NCBI RefSeq assembly: GCF_032854445.1
Contig: NC_088295.1
Span: 54,355,249 to 54,419,248 of the forward strand
DNA length: 64,000 nt
Origin: Liolophura sinensis
Taxonomy: Eukaryota; Mollusca; Polyplacophora; Chitonida; Chitonidae
Direction of reading: 5' to 3'
Of this stretch, positions 1 through 10,886 are shown one piece after another. The notes beneath the pieces were generated by a model. It was not told where the DNA came from and made no database searches. It worked only from the letters and a program-made list of their open reading frames with translations. Positions within the stretch are counted from its first letter, which is position 1; the number at the start of each line of letters is the position of its first letter. Both the position numbers and the translations under genes were made by a program.

Positions 1-406
1 ATCAGTTTTGAAAGAATTTAATAAACATTTCATTTGTCAGTTTTATCTGAATTGGCAGATTGTCCCAAATTTATTATTTGAGGCTCTCAGAACTCAGCCA
101 TGGAAATCCGAGTCCATTCAGTTGGGCTTTAGTAATACAACGCTGAGGAATCATCTTTGGCACGTTGACAGCTGCTTGTCACAGAGCATTGGTTTCCTCC
201 AGCTGTTGGCGTCGCCTCATGAAGTTCAATGAACAGACCCACACGGTGTAGCACATGGATGTCATTTGAGTGAGGAATATCTGCTTGAAATTGGTCAACA
301 GAGATTATTGGCACGGTACCTAAAGCAAAAGTATAATAGGGTATTTGTCTCTGAAATAAATACTCTGATTTACTAGAACAGCATACATCTGGTTAGCTGG
401 AGAGAA

Positions 407-1164
407 ACAGAATGTAGCTGTTCATTCATGTCCAGAGCTCCTAGAGTACAGAATGCTAGCTGTTCATTCATGTCCAGAGCTCCTAGAGTACAGAATGCTA
501 GCTGTTCATTCATGTCCAGAGCTCCCAGAGAACAGAATGCTAGCTGTTCATTCATGTCCAGAGTTCCTAGAGTACAGAATGCTAGCTGTTCATTCATGTC
601 CAGAGCTCCCAGAGAACAGAATGCCAGCTGTTCATTCATGTCCAGTGCTCCCAGAGAACAGAATGTTGGCTGTTTATTCATGTCCAGTGCTCCCAGACAA
701 CAAAATGCTAGCTGTTCATTCATGTCCAGTGCTCCCAGAGAACAGAATGCCAGCTGTTCATTCATGTCCAGTGTTCCCAGAGAACAGATTGCCAGCTGTT
801 CATTCATGTCCAGTGTTCCCAGAGAACAGAATGTAGCTGTTCATTCATATCCAGTGCTCCTAGAGAACAGAATGCTAGCTGTTCATTCATGTCCAGAGCT
901 CCCAGAGGAACAGAATGTAGCTGTTCATTCATGTCCAGTGTTCCCAGAGAACAGAATGTAGCTGTTCATTCATATCCAGTGCTCCCAGGGAACAGAATGC
1001 CAGGTGTTCATTCATGTCCAGAGCTCCCAGAGTACAGATTGCTAGCTGTTCATTCACGTCCAGAGCTCCCAGAGAACAGAACCCCAGGTGTTCATTCATG
1101 TCCAGTGCTCCCAGAGAACAGAACCCCAGGTGTTTATCCATGTCCAGTGAATAAACAGAATACT
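407..1164. repeat. 42-bp minisatellite, about 18 copies
   Basis: Tandem array with a unit of about 42 bp, built around CTGTTCATTCATGTCC followed by an AGAGCTCC-like segment and ACAGAATG. Some copies have lost 3 bp (39 bp). Because unit lengths are multiples of three and lack stops, several frames stay open on both strands (for example a 14-residue periodic frame from 428). Copies differ mostly by substitutions (AGAGCTCC, AGTGCTCC, AGTGTTCC). There is no sign that it is translated. It lies about 2.6 kb upstream of the CHK1 start codon. Confidence 0.95.
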
Positions 1165-3414
1165 ATGTTACATATGGGAAAGTTTTTGAGTAAATTATCA
1201 AAAATGCTTGGTTTTTAACGGCCAAATTGGCAATGCCAGCAATTCATTTGTTTTTTTACTTATCTGATTGCTGTGATTTAAAGCTATATTGAACAACTTT
1301 TCACTCTGGTAATTAATGGTTTCGTTGTACCAAATATCCTTTCCAAATGCATGATTCATGCTCGTAATATACCCTCTCTGGAAAAAATCAGATATCAAGA
1401 TGTTGCTCAATATACTTGGAGCCAAGGGGACTTGATTTAAAAAAAAAAACAAGGTGTCAATACATATGTATTTGAGTACATACATGTATAAATACATGTG
1501 TACGAAGCACTGTGAAATGCACAGAATGGGTGTGTCGGGCTGGCCTACTACTGGCTGCAGAGTAAACCGAAGATGTGGTTCTTAAATTAAGTTATACAGA
1601 GTGGCAATGTGTTTTTCTTTTTATGTATGCCCGTGCATGACCCTCAGTGACAGTGTGATTACCAAAATTGTCATTATGACATCAAAACAAATGTACCAGC
1701 AACTCAGATGTATTGGTTGATGTAAATGGTCACACTGGGATTTGAACTCGAATCTACTGATCGGAAGTTCAGCTAAAGGAAAAACCCTCCCAATCACTGC
1801 ATACACTAAGCCGCACTGAAAAGGTGCTTCCACGATTGTTACATGTGGAGTACTTATTCATGGCAGTGATGTCGGCAGAGAAAGGACTGCTTCTCCAGTG
1901 AGGTGATGGCATCAGATTTATCGGTGGAGGAAAACGGAGTGCCCAAGGTAAACCACTACCATTTGTCAGGTACAACTATAGCGGCAGCTATAGATGCAAG
2001 CTGGATTTGAACCTTACACCTGTTCAAAAGACCTATAGCGTAGTAATTCTTTGTGACAATATAGATAAATGAATTGACACATGGAGCCAATGTGATACAC
2101 ACGTCTGGACATATCTTCCTGCATTTACGAACACAGTGTAATTTAATTCATTCTAAAAAAAATTCTTTCCCGCCATATTTCTGGCTCATGCACATTACAT
2201 TCAGTCCCTTCTGTTTGGAGGATGTACTTCCGGTCTTCAAGCAGCTGTAGGCTGTTGTCAAACTCTTCGGACAGTACTGAAAATGTTGTTGTTGTTTCAA
2301 GAATCCTCGGGTCGTTTAGACTTGTATTGAGTAATTTATAATTTCTTTCAAGACTTCAACAACTTGAGTGTGCAGTGTGTGTTGCGTTTTGATGCAAAAC
2401 AAGCATTAAAAACCACTGTTACGATCTACCCGCCTCTCTGACGTGGAGCAGTATCAAGGGTCAAAGGTTAAAGGCCAACAAAAAGCACTTGCTCAGGACA
2501 CCATTCAGCGCCACCAACTGACCGAGGACAACTCCATCAGCACTTGCAGTGGAACGTATCTTTCATGAGGGAAATGTAACAAAAGAGGCATATTCACGGA
2601 TCAGGCGTTTAATATGACCGTAAGTGTAACATTATAAGATTATGGCAAACGTGTTTTCCACTATTCAGGTGAAAACTGTACGTAATCAATATTTGGCGCC
2701 AATTATGAATCGCAACGTAGTTACACTGTACCTATCACTCTGAGCCTGACTATAACAGTCCGTGGCTTCAAGTTTAGTGTTCGTACAGGCTCAAACACGC
2801 GACAGATCCTCAGGCTGATCGCTGTTGGGATCCATATACATCAAAATTCAGCAAGCTGAAAATTTTTCCTCTGTATTTTTGATTATGATATTTACCTGGT
2901 GGTGGATGCAATTATCAGACTACATTTATCTAAGCCTACTAGATTTAAAGCATTTATAAACTTTTGACTCTTTGAACTAACATACATGTAGTGTGACATG
3001 CCAAATACCACAGTGGATAGCCAGGGAATGGTGTACCAGTACTGAGTAAGCTCCCTGCACTGCCCAAGCAGTCCTCGGTTATACATGCTTGGGAAAAACA
3101 CCATAATTAGGCTATGTCAGATTGTATCATCTGACTTCTTAAAACAGTGACACTTTATTCCTTGTTTCCCAGCAGTATATTGTGGAAAATTGGTGTGGAC
3201 AGGGGAACAATTTATTTTCGGCATTATTATTTTTGCAATCTTTTATGATAATCTCAGCTTTTGGTTGTGACAAAATAACTAAATATTTTGTTCAGATGAA
3301 AATGGCGTGTGAGCGAAGATGGGAATAGACTGGGAATTGCGTGAATGGCCTTATATCCACGTCGCTTGAAGTAAACATTACAAGCCACAAAAATGGTGAT
3401 GGGGGCTACCATTG
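1165..3414. other. Upstream region with no recognised gene
   Basis: No protein family is recognised. From 2400 to 2619 the sequence is richer in GC and ends in a donor-like ACC/GTAAGT at 2620, so it could hold a non-coding first exon of CHK1; only a transcript would show this. Two stretches (1735-1800 and 1995-2035) contain reversed tRNA B-box-like words (GGATTTGAAC) and may be old tRNA-derived repeats. Confidence 0.4.
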
Positions 3415-3663
3415 CCAAGGGGCTTAGCATGCCAGCGCAGCGCAATGACCCAGGAGCCCCTCAACAATGCAGTGGCTATAAGTTCAATTCCAGCTCATGC
3501 TGGCTTCCTCTCTGGCTTTCTGGCTGAAGGCCTGTCAGCAACCTGCGGATGGTCATGGGTTTTCCCAAGGCTCAGTCTGGTTTCCTCCCAACATAATGCT
3601 GGCCACCGTTCTCAACATTCTTGATTATGGCATAAAACATTAATCAAATAAATGAATAAATAA
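3415..3663 (+). mobile_element. tRNA-derived SINE, family A (diverged copy)
   Basis: Family A has a tRNA-like head (A box TGGCTCAGTTGG, B box GAGTTCAAGTCC), a body containing CCTGCGGATGGTCGTGGG and CATAATGCTGGCCGCC, then AGTGAAATATTCTTGAGTAC and a tail of AAAT repeats. This copy starts inside the head and keeps the body and the AATAAATGAATAAATAAA tail. It ends about 90 bp before the proposed acceptor of the first coding CHK1 exon. Confidence 0.85.
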
Positions 3664-3755
3664 AAGTGATGACTTTCATACAAATCACAAAAAACAAAAC
3701 ACAAAACAAACAGATCCAATATGCTGTGTTACTGTATCATATGTGTCTGTTGTAG

Positions 3756-3802
3756 ATGATCTTGTGGGGTCTAGATGCCTGGAGAGTGATTTGCCAATAA
3801 AG
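3756..3802 (+). promoter_or_regulatory. CHK1 leader with short upstream reading frame
   Basis: A splice acceptor (pyrimidine-rich stretch then GTTGTAG) ends at 3755. If it is used, the leader in this exon starts with ATG at 3756, opening a 14-codon out-of-frame upstream reading frame that stops with TAA at 3798-3800, two bases before the CHK1 ATG at 3803. Such a frame could lower translation or depend on re-initiation. The leader extent is inferred. Confidence 0.35.
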
Positions 3803-6800
3803 ATGGTGACAGCCTTTGTGGAAGGCTGGGATTTTGTCCAGACTCTAGGAGAAGGGGCCTACGGAGAGTATGTTCTTATCTTTCTCAGCTTCAGAATTCT
3901 CATAAGCAGTAAATATGGAAATCCGAGATTTAGATTCAGATTTATGGTGCAAAAAATTCTCACTGAAAACCAAGTAGAAATATGAATAGTTCTCTCAGGA
4001 TGTTTCAGATAGTTGCAGAGGTGGTTGAAAAGGTTGAAGAATTACAGTAATATGCTTTATGTTCTTCCGTTTTTTTGTCTTAAGTTGTTGACTTTTCATA
4101 GTTCTGAGTTAAATTTGAAAGTATCAAAATCATTTGTTCAATCCAGCTAGCACATGTATTTTGGTGTTCTAAAAATTGAAATAGATTCAGCATCATTGTT
4201 GTCAACAATGCTATTATTTATGGTTGAGGGTGAAGCTGGCGGTGAACACAGAGACACAGGAAGCTGTGGCCGTGAAGATCATCGATCTTGAGAGAACACC
4301 TGGAGCAATGGATAATGTCCGCAAAGAGGTTATTTTTTTTCAAAGTGTACCCTAAATGACCATAAATTTCGTCCTTGACTAACTTGCCCATTTTACCTCA
4401 TTCTGAGAGTTGTGTTGATTTTATATAGGGGTTTTGAGGTTTGCTTGGACCAGGGGATGATATTCTACTGGAAAATTCTCAAAATAATATTTTGTGATAT
4501 TTATTTGCCACTAAAAAATGCACTTTTGTGGGCGAAATTTTAGGTCGTTTAGGGTATTTCACATAAAGGAGTAGAACAAAGTACTTTCTGAGTGTTTACT
4601 TCTGCTACACAAATTTGTGTATGTTGGCCAATACTTAAGCAGTTACTGACTTGATATCAGCGACAGTGAAATTTATACTCCCCTCAACAATCAGACAATA
4701 GAATATTGCGAAATGAAAGCAAAACAGGCTAAACCAGATCACCCAAGTCAGGTCATGCAGCAAAATAAAAAAATAAAGTGTATTTTTTTTGTCTTCTGCT
4801 AAGTATTCATAGCGGTGAAAGTACTGTAAATAGTAATGTGTTGGGTTTTATTTTCGTCGAGATGCAGCACATTGAGGCACTAGAAATCTTATGAATATTC
4901 TTGAGGGAGACATTACATTTATCAAGAAGCAAGTGAACAAGTTCTTCAGATTTACTTTCATTCGTTTTACACTTTATCAATCATTTATTTTTGTTTATTT
5001 TTTTTTCTTACAGATTTGTGTTCATAAGCTTCTAAACCACGAACATATCATCAAGTTTTACGGCTGTCGTAAAGAGGGCAGTATACAGTACTTATTTCTA
5101 GAGTATGCCAGTGGTGGAGAGCTGTTTGACAGAATAGGTGAGTTTATGTATTAAACTATTCTTACAAGTTGCACAAAGTGATTGGGTGAAAGGCTTAGCC
5201 ACAAGAACAGATGATTTTGCACATGTTTTTTGAAGTTTGAATATAAATATTCATTCATTCAACTCCTACCTTACATTTGTGTACTGTACCTTGTCATGCA
5301 TGTGGATGCTATCAGTCCCCAGAACTCAGAATGTTTGCTTTGCTGTTTTCACAGAGCCTGATGTGGGAATGTCATTGCCTGATGCCAGCAAGTATTTCAA
5401 ACAGCTCATAGGTGGAGTAGTAAGTTTCTAGCCTGTTTGGAAGATATGGCCAACGGAGAATTTAAAGAAATATTTGAGTTTACTGATCACTGATTTTAGT
5501 CAAGTATGGCTTTATTAGACAGTGTACAATACTAAACTGAAGGCAGAAAATCTATTCTGGTTGAATGCAAATCGATTTGAATCAATATTCATTAAGAAAA
5601 TTGAGAAAAATTTAACGTTTGTTTTCATTTCTTTCAGGAATATTTACACTCACGGGGTGTAACCCATCGTGACCTGAAGCCTGAAAATGTCCTTCTGGAT
5701 GATTTTGGTAATTGTAGCTTTCATTGAATTCAGAATTTTGGTGCTAAGTGTATCATGCAGCTGTGTTATGTACATTGAATATTAAAGTCTGCTACATGTA
5801 ACTGATGTTTTACTGGTAATTGAAGACTTCATTGAATTGAGGTTTTCTCTGCAGAAATTTGGTACTAAATGTATCGCCCTGCCGTGTGATGTTTCATTAG
5901 ATATTAAAGACTGCTAGTGCATGCAGTGCCGCGGTTATGTTGGTAGATGATGTGACCCAGATATAAATTTGGCTTAGGCTCGGTGACAAATCTAAAGGGT
6001 TAGCCCACGCTGGATTAAATGATTAAAGCCCTGGCTTGCTGCAAAGGCCAGGGCCTTGATCAGCGAAGTTCAGATTTGTGTGTTTTTTGGCTGTGAGTTT
6101 TAGTCAGGCTGTCCAGTAATTAATTACAATTGGTTGTTTACTCCATTTCGGGTTTCATTCCCATAAAAACCTGGTCAGTTAGGACCGGCAGTGAAATGTC
6201 ATTATTAAAACATGTATCAAATAAATAAATGAATGAAAGCTAATTGGAACCTGCTGAATTTTCAGACAACCTGAAGATTTCCGACTTTGGACTGGCTACA
6301 GTGTTTCGTCACCAGGGTCGTCAGCGAATGATGGAGAAGTGCTGTGGAACAGTTCCATACCTGGCCCCCGAGGTTCTTGTCAGGAAGCCATACCATGCTC
6401 AGCCCGCAGACATATGGTCATGTGCCATCATACTGGTCGCTCTGCTGGCTGGAGGTTAGTTCATGCTGCACTGAGGTTTCAGTCTTGTTTAGCTGTTTCA
6501 CTGTTTCAGTTTATTACTGTACTCAAAATTACTGAGTGGAAAGACAATTATCAACTTGTTTCAAGGTCCAGAGGTCTTTGAACATAACAAGGAAGATCAC
6601 TGGGACAAGAAAGATTTGTGGGAATGTTTATGAATGACTTGCCTTAGGTTCACTAGGATAAGCTGTATTTTTCTACACACAAAACTGACTGCCGTCATTT
6701 AATTGGAAATATTTTCAAGTGTGGTGTTAAGACTCAACCCAATAGATACCAACTAAGTACTGTACGTAATATTTATAATCAACATGTTTTCTTCATCTTA

Positions 6801-9800
6801 AAACAGAACTACCGTGGGATGAGCCATCATATGCTTGTCAGGAATATTGCGACTGGAAGGAAGGGAAGATAACTCTCAATCCATGGAAGAAAATAGATAA
6901 TCTGGCCTTGTGTAAGATATGCATTGAAGAAGTTCGTGTTTATCTTACAAATGCCTTTTTTATTTTTATTTGTTTGCTGTTTTACTGTCATTCCAATGAG
7001 ACTTGCCACTTCAAATAAGATGATCGACAGTGGCTGACAGTTTTTGACCACAGTCACGTGATGCGTTGTGGATTTCTTTGCCATTGAAAATTACGTGTAG
7101 ATGTATATTTCAGATTGAAGCCTATAACATTGCATGGTTTGAAAGAATGTGTGTACGTTCTATGACTTACTTCATGCTGGCTTCCTTTCCGGCTGTATTT
7201 GGGAAGATCTGGCAACAACCTGCGGACGGGCGTGGGTCCCCCCACCGGGCTCTGCCCAGTTTCCACCCACCATAATGCTGGCCGCCGTTGTAAAAGTGAA
7301 ATATTCTTGAGTCAAATAAATACATAAATCTAAGACTTACTTCTAGCCATAGATTTTTGCAAGTATCCATTTCCAATATACTGTAGAAGACAGGTGGTAC
7401 TTAGCGTACACCCAGACATGATATAACTGTAGTATATACTTCAGTTACCCATCTATAGAAAACTGCAATAGTATAGGTGATAAGGCACAGTTACTGCCAT
7501 TCTTCAACCTTTTTGCATGTTTTCAAGTTGTTTATTAAAAAGGGGAAATAAATAAATAGGTCTGCATAACAGTTTTCAGTAAGCCTGTGTGTTCTGCTTT
7601 TTTTCCCACATTACATGTCTCATATCTTTCAGCTTTGATACGAAAGATCTTGGTAGAAAATGCTAGCAAAAGATATACTATTCCTGATATACAGAAGCAT
7701 CAGTGGTTTAAGAAGAATTTCAACAAGCAGAAGGGTGAGTTGTGCAGGACTCAGGATTTTGGAGAGCCTGTTGATCTATCTGTGGTTGACCATTGCAGTT
7801 GTTGTCTTTCTAAAGCTTTTTATATATGCTGCCTGATGTTAGCAAATGCATCATGATGCCGGTATTGTATCACACATACTTGTATATCATCTTATACTGT
7901 GGCTAGTACTGTCATTACAGATGTTCTGTTTATTATGGGGTCTTTGTAACAATAAATGGTTGACAGTGCTCATATGACTTGTTGCACAATCTAACTTTTA
8001 TTGAAAACCACTTTCCTTCGACCAGTGTGACCAACATACATGTACTTCACACGTGAAAAAGTTTGTCAGTAACTTACCAAAGGTATGTGGTTTACTTCTC
8101 TTTCCTCCGCCTATAAAACTAACCACAGTTGTACTGCTCAGGTGTACATGTGTCTGTAGGTCTGTTGCGACAACAACTCTGTTATTATGTGGACATGTGT
8201 TCATGATGTTACAGGGGCGTTTAGCAGGTTCCCGTCCAATTCCCCCTCCCAGTCACCCACATGTACTGCTCCGTTTAAACGTTTCTGCTCAAGACAAGAT
8301 TTATCGCCACCTGGAGCTGGGTACGTCATTATACATTAGTCTCAGAATAGCAGGTCTTTGTGGTTGGTTGCTAAGTTATGATAATGTAGCGTTCATGGGA
8401 ATGTCAGGGGACTGTGTGGTTACGTCATCGGTCTGTGAAAACGTGTCCCACGTTCACCTGGTATACATTGTAACAATAACTTGAAAATCTAATGAGTTTC
8501 TCATCTTTCCGAGTAATAAAATGCTGTACGAATTATGAAAGTGTGTTGAATATTGTGAACAGTTTCTCTCTCGTCATTGACAGCATAGTTTATGTAGTGA
8601 AATCTCAAAGAGAGAGTACGTGGTATTTTCTCGTCTTGTTGGCCTGAGAATAAGTTGGAAACTACTTTGTTTGCTTCAGGAATGGGAAGATCTCGTGTTC
8701 ACAGCCTGAGGCACGTCTGCTGGCTCCCCCTGGTGACAGCCTGGCAGAGAGAGTGGAGGACGGGGCAAACACAATCAGCTTCTCCCAGCCCCTCCACCCT
8801 GACCAAATGTTCCTGGGTAGCCAGTTTGTGGGCACACCTGGCTCCTCACAGGTTAGTCCCTTAATCTTTCACTCTTAGTTGTGTTAGTTACACTTAGGTA
8901 CTAGTGGATTTCAAGAACATAATTGTTCAAGTATTACAGTCAGGGTGTTTGTTAGGTAGTGGTCAGTGGTTTACTCTGTTTTCCTCCATCCATAAACCTC
9001 TCAGACTCCCATCATATAAGCTACAAGTTTGTGAACACAATGTTAATCACCAATCAAGTAAATAAATAAATGAATCCAGAAGATAATTTACAAATAAGAC
9101 AAGTTGGGCATTTATTAATATACTCTCAAATGAAGCAATTAATTTGTCCATATGTAAATGTTTTCATCAATAAATTGATGGAGAGAATACTGTGAGATCC
9201 TTTAAGGAGAATGACATTTGTACAGATTTCTCTCAGTAACATCATTTACCTTATTGTTTTTTGTTTTTGGAATTTTCTCAAGGGTCATTTATTTATTATT
9301 TCCCTTGTACCATTTTGAATGTGTGACTTTTATTTCAGATAATTTATCTGGTATGGTCTGTATTTCTTTTTAGACACCACTACAAAGACTAGTTAGGAGG
9401 TTGACTCGTTTCTTTGTTAAAACAAACAAAGATGACACAGTGCTACATCTGAGCAAGGCTTTTGATAGGCTGAACTACCTCTGGAAGAAAAACAACAGAT
9501 CTTTGGTAAGTAGCTGGTATTAATCTGATTGGACAGGGTAACTCTTTGAATCACCATGACCTGTTTCTGACATCCATCTTTCATTGATAAGTGACTAAAT
9601 GACTGACTGACTGACTGAAGGAGTCAAGGTCAAAACCACATCAGTGAGGGCCAGATTCAAACGATCGTGACCATCATTAAGCAAACGTAGAACAGGTTTA
9701 CCAAGAGGGCTTCAAGAGTAATAACACTCTCTAGCCTTTGCTTGAGGCTTCTTCTATTATGGAGTAGGACTTTGTACAGTTAAACTCAGTTTCAGTAAGT

Positions 9801-10886
9801 TATTAAAGTAAAATAAGTAATTTTTTGTGTGTTTTTAAGTATCATTTTTAGAGACGTATTTACAGATAAACTTGGTGTGATACCCTTGAATTCTGATTCT
9901 GACATCACACAGTGCTGTAAAGAGACTTGCAGTGTCTTGTTTCTTTTGAAGTCTCTTTGAAGTGGAACAAGCAGAAAATTTAATGTTAAAGTTTCATGTC
10001 CTGGGGCCACATTCACATAGCATTGCATGTCATGTTTCTTGTACATTTTTCCCACATCACCTTGCCTGTAGATTATAGCGCCATAAAGCAACATCATTTC
10101 CGAGAAAAATTCTGAAATATTGATCTAGTAAGTTTTAGTGAAAGCGGCTTAAAAGTATTGTGGTATTATATTCAAGGTGTTGGTAGGCTAACAGGGTCAC
10201 TGTGCATATGTTTCTGTTACAGCTAACAATGTCCACAACAGACAGGAGAAACATGCCCCTGGTGTTTAAGGCTAGTCTCTTGGAGATGGGAGAGAATCTC
10301 ATGGTTGACTTCAGATTGTCAAAGGTGAGCTCACTACCACATGGCAGAAATATCACTGAAATGGCATTGAACCTCAGTTATTTGTTCAGAATTAACCTAC
10401 TATTAGGCTGCTAACAAAATGCACTAGGAGTAACTTTCAAATGTGCGTGTTTTTTCTATGCTGCTTGTCATAATTTATCTGTCCTCTCTTCTAAAGGTCC
10501 CATGTGTATGTCATTAAAGATTCACTAGTTCAGTAGCTTCTTTAAAGAAGTTCTGTCAAGGTCTTGCAAAAGTAGAGCTGTTTCTCTTTTTCACCTGTGA
10601 CGTTAGGTTGGAATGTATGCACTCTCCAAAAGTGCATGTGTTAATATTCGTTTCCAAGGATTTTGTAGACATGTACATCTAATGCAACCAAAAGCTTTAA
10701 CATGTACATGTTAGGCATTTACCATGAGATGTCGCATATCAGTTCAGTTTTCATTGGACCTTTGGCATTTTTCAGGGGGATGGTCTGGAATTTAAGCGAC
10801 AGTTCATGAAGATAAAGGCTGAAATGAGCTCTGTTGTGTGCAAGGCAGCAGTGACTTGGCCCATGGCTCCCTCTCAGGCACGTTGA
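3803..10886 (+). CDS. CHEK1: Serine/threonine-protein kinase CHK1, complete, 13 coding exons
   Basis: Checkpoint effector kinase, activated by ATR after replication stress or DNA damage and acting on CDC25-type substrates in the nucleus. Coding exons: 3803-3867, 4229-4328, 5014-5137, 5355-5419, 5638-5707, 6266-6454, 6807-6911, 7633-7734, 8215-8320, 8680-8851, 9374-9505, 10223-10324, 10776-10886. All introns are GT-AG, phases agree throughout, and the sum is 1443 nt (480 residues plus TGA; human is 476). Visible landmarks: glycine loop LGEGAYGE (15-22), catalytic Lys38, HRD with Asp130, DFG at 148-150, APE-type segment, linker with SQ sites at Ser316 and Ser365 (matching human Ser317 and Ser345), the ISFSQP and GTPGSSQ motifs, and a C-terminal KA1 region ([19 protein letters not shown]). 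ATG 3803 aligns with the family start and has A at -3. No canonical AATAAA was seen in the first kilobase after the stop. The alignment was made from memory. Confidence 0.96.
4344..4562. mobile_element. Short inverted-repeat element (MITE-like) in CHK1 intron 2
   Basis: The left end GTGTACCCTAAATGACC with AAATTTCGTCC (4344-4375) matches the reverse complement of the right end GGGCGAAATTTTAGGTCG with TTTAGGGTATTTCAC (4529-4562), about 80 percent over some 30 bp. The interior is AT-rich and non-coding. The size (about 220 bp) and terminal repeats suggest a non-autonomous DNA transposon; no clear target duplication was found. Confidence 0.6.
5700..5945. repeat. Diverged tandem duplication across the exon 5 donor of CHK1
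   Basis: The sequence after the exon 5 donor (GGTAATTG, ATTGAATT, TTTGGTGCTAAGTG, ATATTAAAGTCTGCTA) recurs about 108-121 bp later as GGTAATTG, ATTGAATT, TTTGGTACTAAATG and ATATTAAAGACTGCTA. The second copy therefore has its own GGTAATTG donor-like site at 5815. The copies differ at many positions, so the duplication is not recent. Confidence 0.7.
6135..6237 (+). mobile_element. Decayed SINE family A 3' end in CHK1 intron 5
   Basis: A weak match to the family A 3' half: GGGTTTCATTCCCATAAAAACCTG resembles the GGTTTCCTCCCACCATAATGCTGG block, followed by GTGAAATGTCATT and a tail AAATAAATAAATGAATG. It lies just before the acceptor of exon 6 at 6265. Confidence 0.45.
7168..7330 (+). mobile_element. 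SINE family A, 5'-truncated, in CHK1 intron 7
   Basis: Starts in the body (TTCATGCTGGCTTCC), contains CAACCTGCGGACGGGCGTGG, CCACCATAATGCTGGCCGCC and AGTGAAATATTCTTGAGT, and ends with AAATAAATACATAAAT. The tRNA head is missing. Confidence 0.85.
8215..8851 (+). other. CHEK1: CHK1 exons 9-10: regulatory linker with SQ sites
   Basis: Exon 9 encodes a Ser/Pro-rich stretch ([11 protein letters not shown]) with no strong similarity to the vertebrate linker. Exon 10 contains ISCSQPEAR, whose Ser316 corresponds to the ATR site Ser317, and ends in GTPGSSQ, whose Ser365 corresponds to Ser345. The frame in exon 10 is fixed by the phase-2 end of exon 9 at 8320 (GCTGG/GTACGT); the longer open frames there are not the coding ones. 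Confidence 0.92.
8975..9075 (+). mobile_element. Decayed SINE family A 3' end in CHK1 intron 10
   Basis: TTTTCCTCCATCCATAAACC, CACCAATCAAGTAAATAAATAAATGAAT and the spacing between them match the last third of family A with heavy divergence. Confidence 0.5.
9374..10886 (+). other. CHEK1: CHK1 exons 11-13: KA1 autoregulatory region
   Basis: Three exons encode the C-terminal KA1-like region: [13 protein letters not shown] in exon 11, the strongly conserved STTDRRN and VDFRLSK words in exon 12, and [14 protein letters not shown] in exon 13. In the family this region folds back on the kinase domain and holds it inactive until Ser345 is phosphorylated. The last exon ends at TGA 10884-10886 with a short tail unlike the human one. 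Confidence 0.92.

Larger units (their letters stand above)
3803..7734 (+). other. CHEK1: CHK1 exons 1-8: kinase domain
   Basis: Exons 1-8 encode about 273 residues, the whole catalytic domain. Residue numbers match human through the DFG motif because lengths are the same: Lys38, Glu-Tyr hinge in [14 protein letters not shown], Asp130 in THRDLKPEN, Asp148 in SDFGLATVF. The [11 protein letters not shown] segment lacks an extra activation-loop phosphosite, as expected for CHK1. The domain ends in IRKILVEN and [11 protein letters not shown]. Exon 5 (70 bp) carries the HRD motif and has a weak donor, G/GTAATT. Confidence 0.93.

Noticed and set aside
8655-8864. 69-codon frame [11 protein letters not shown] across CHK1 exon 10
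   Set aside because: Wrong frame; the phase-2 junction from exon 9 gives the conserved ISCSQP and GTPGSSQ reading instead.
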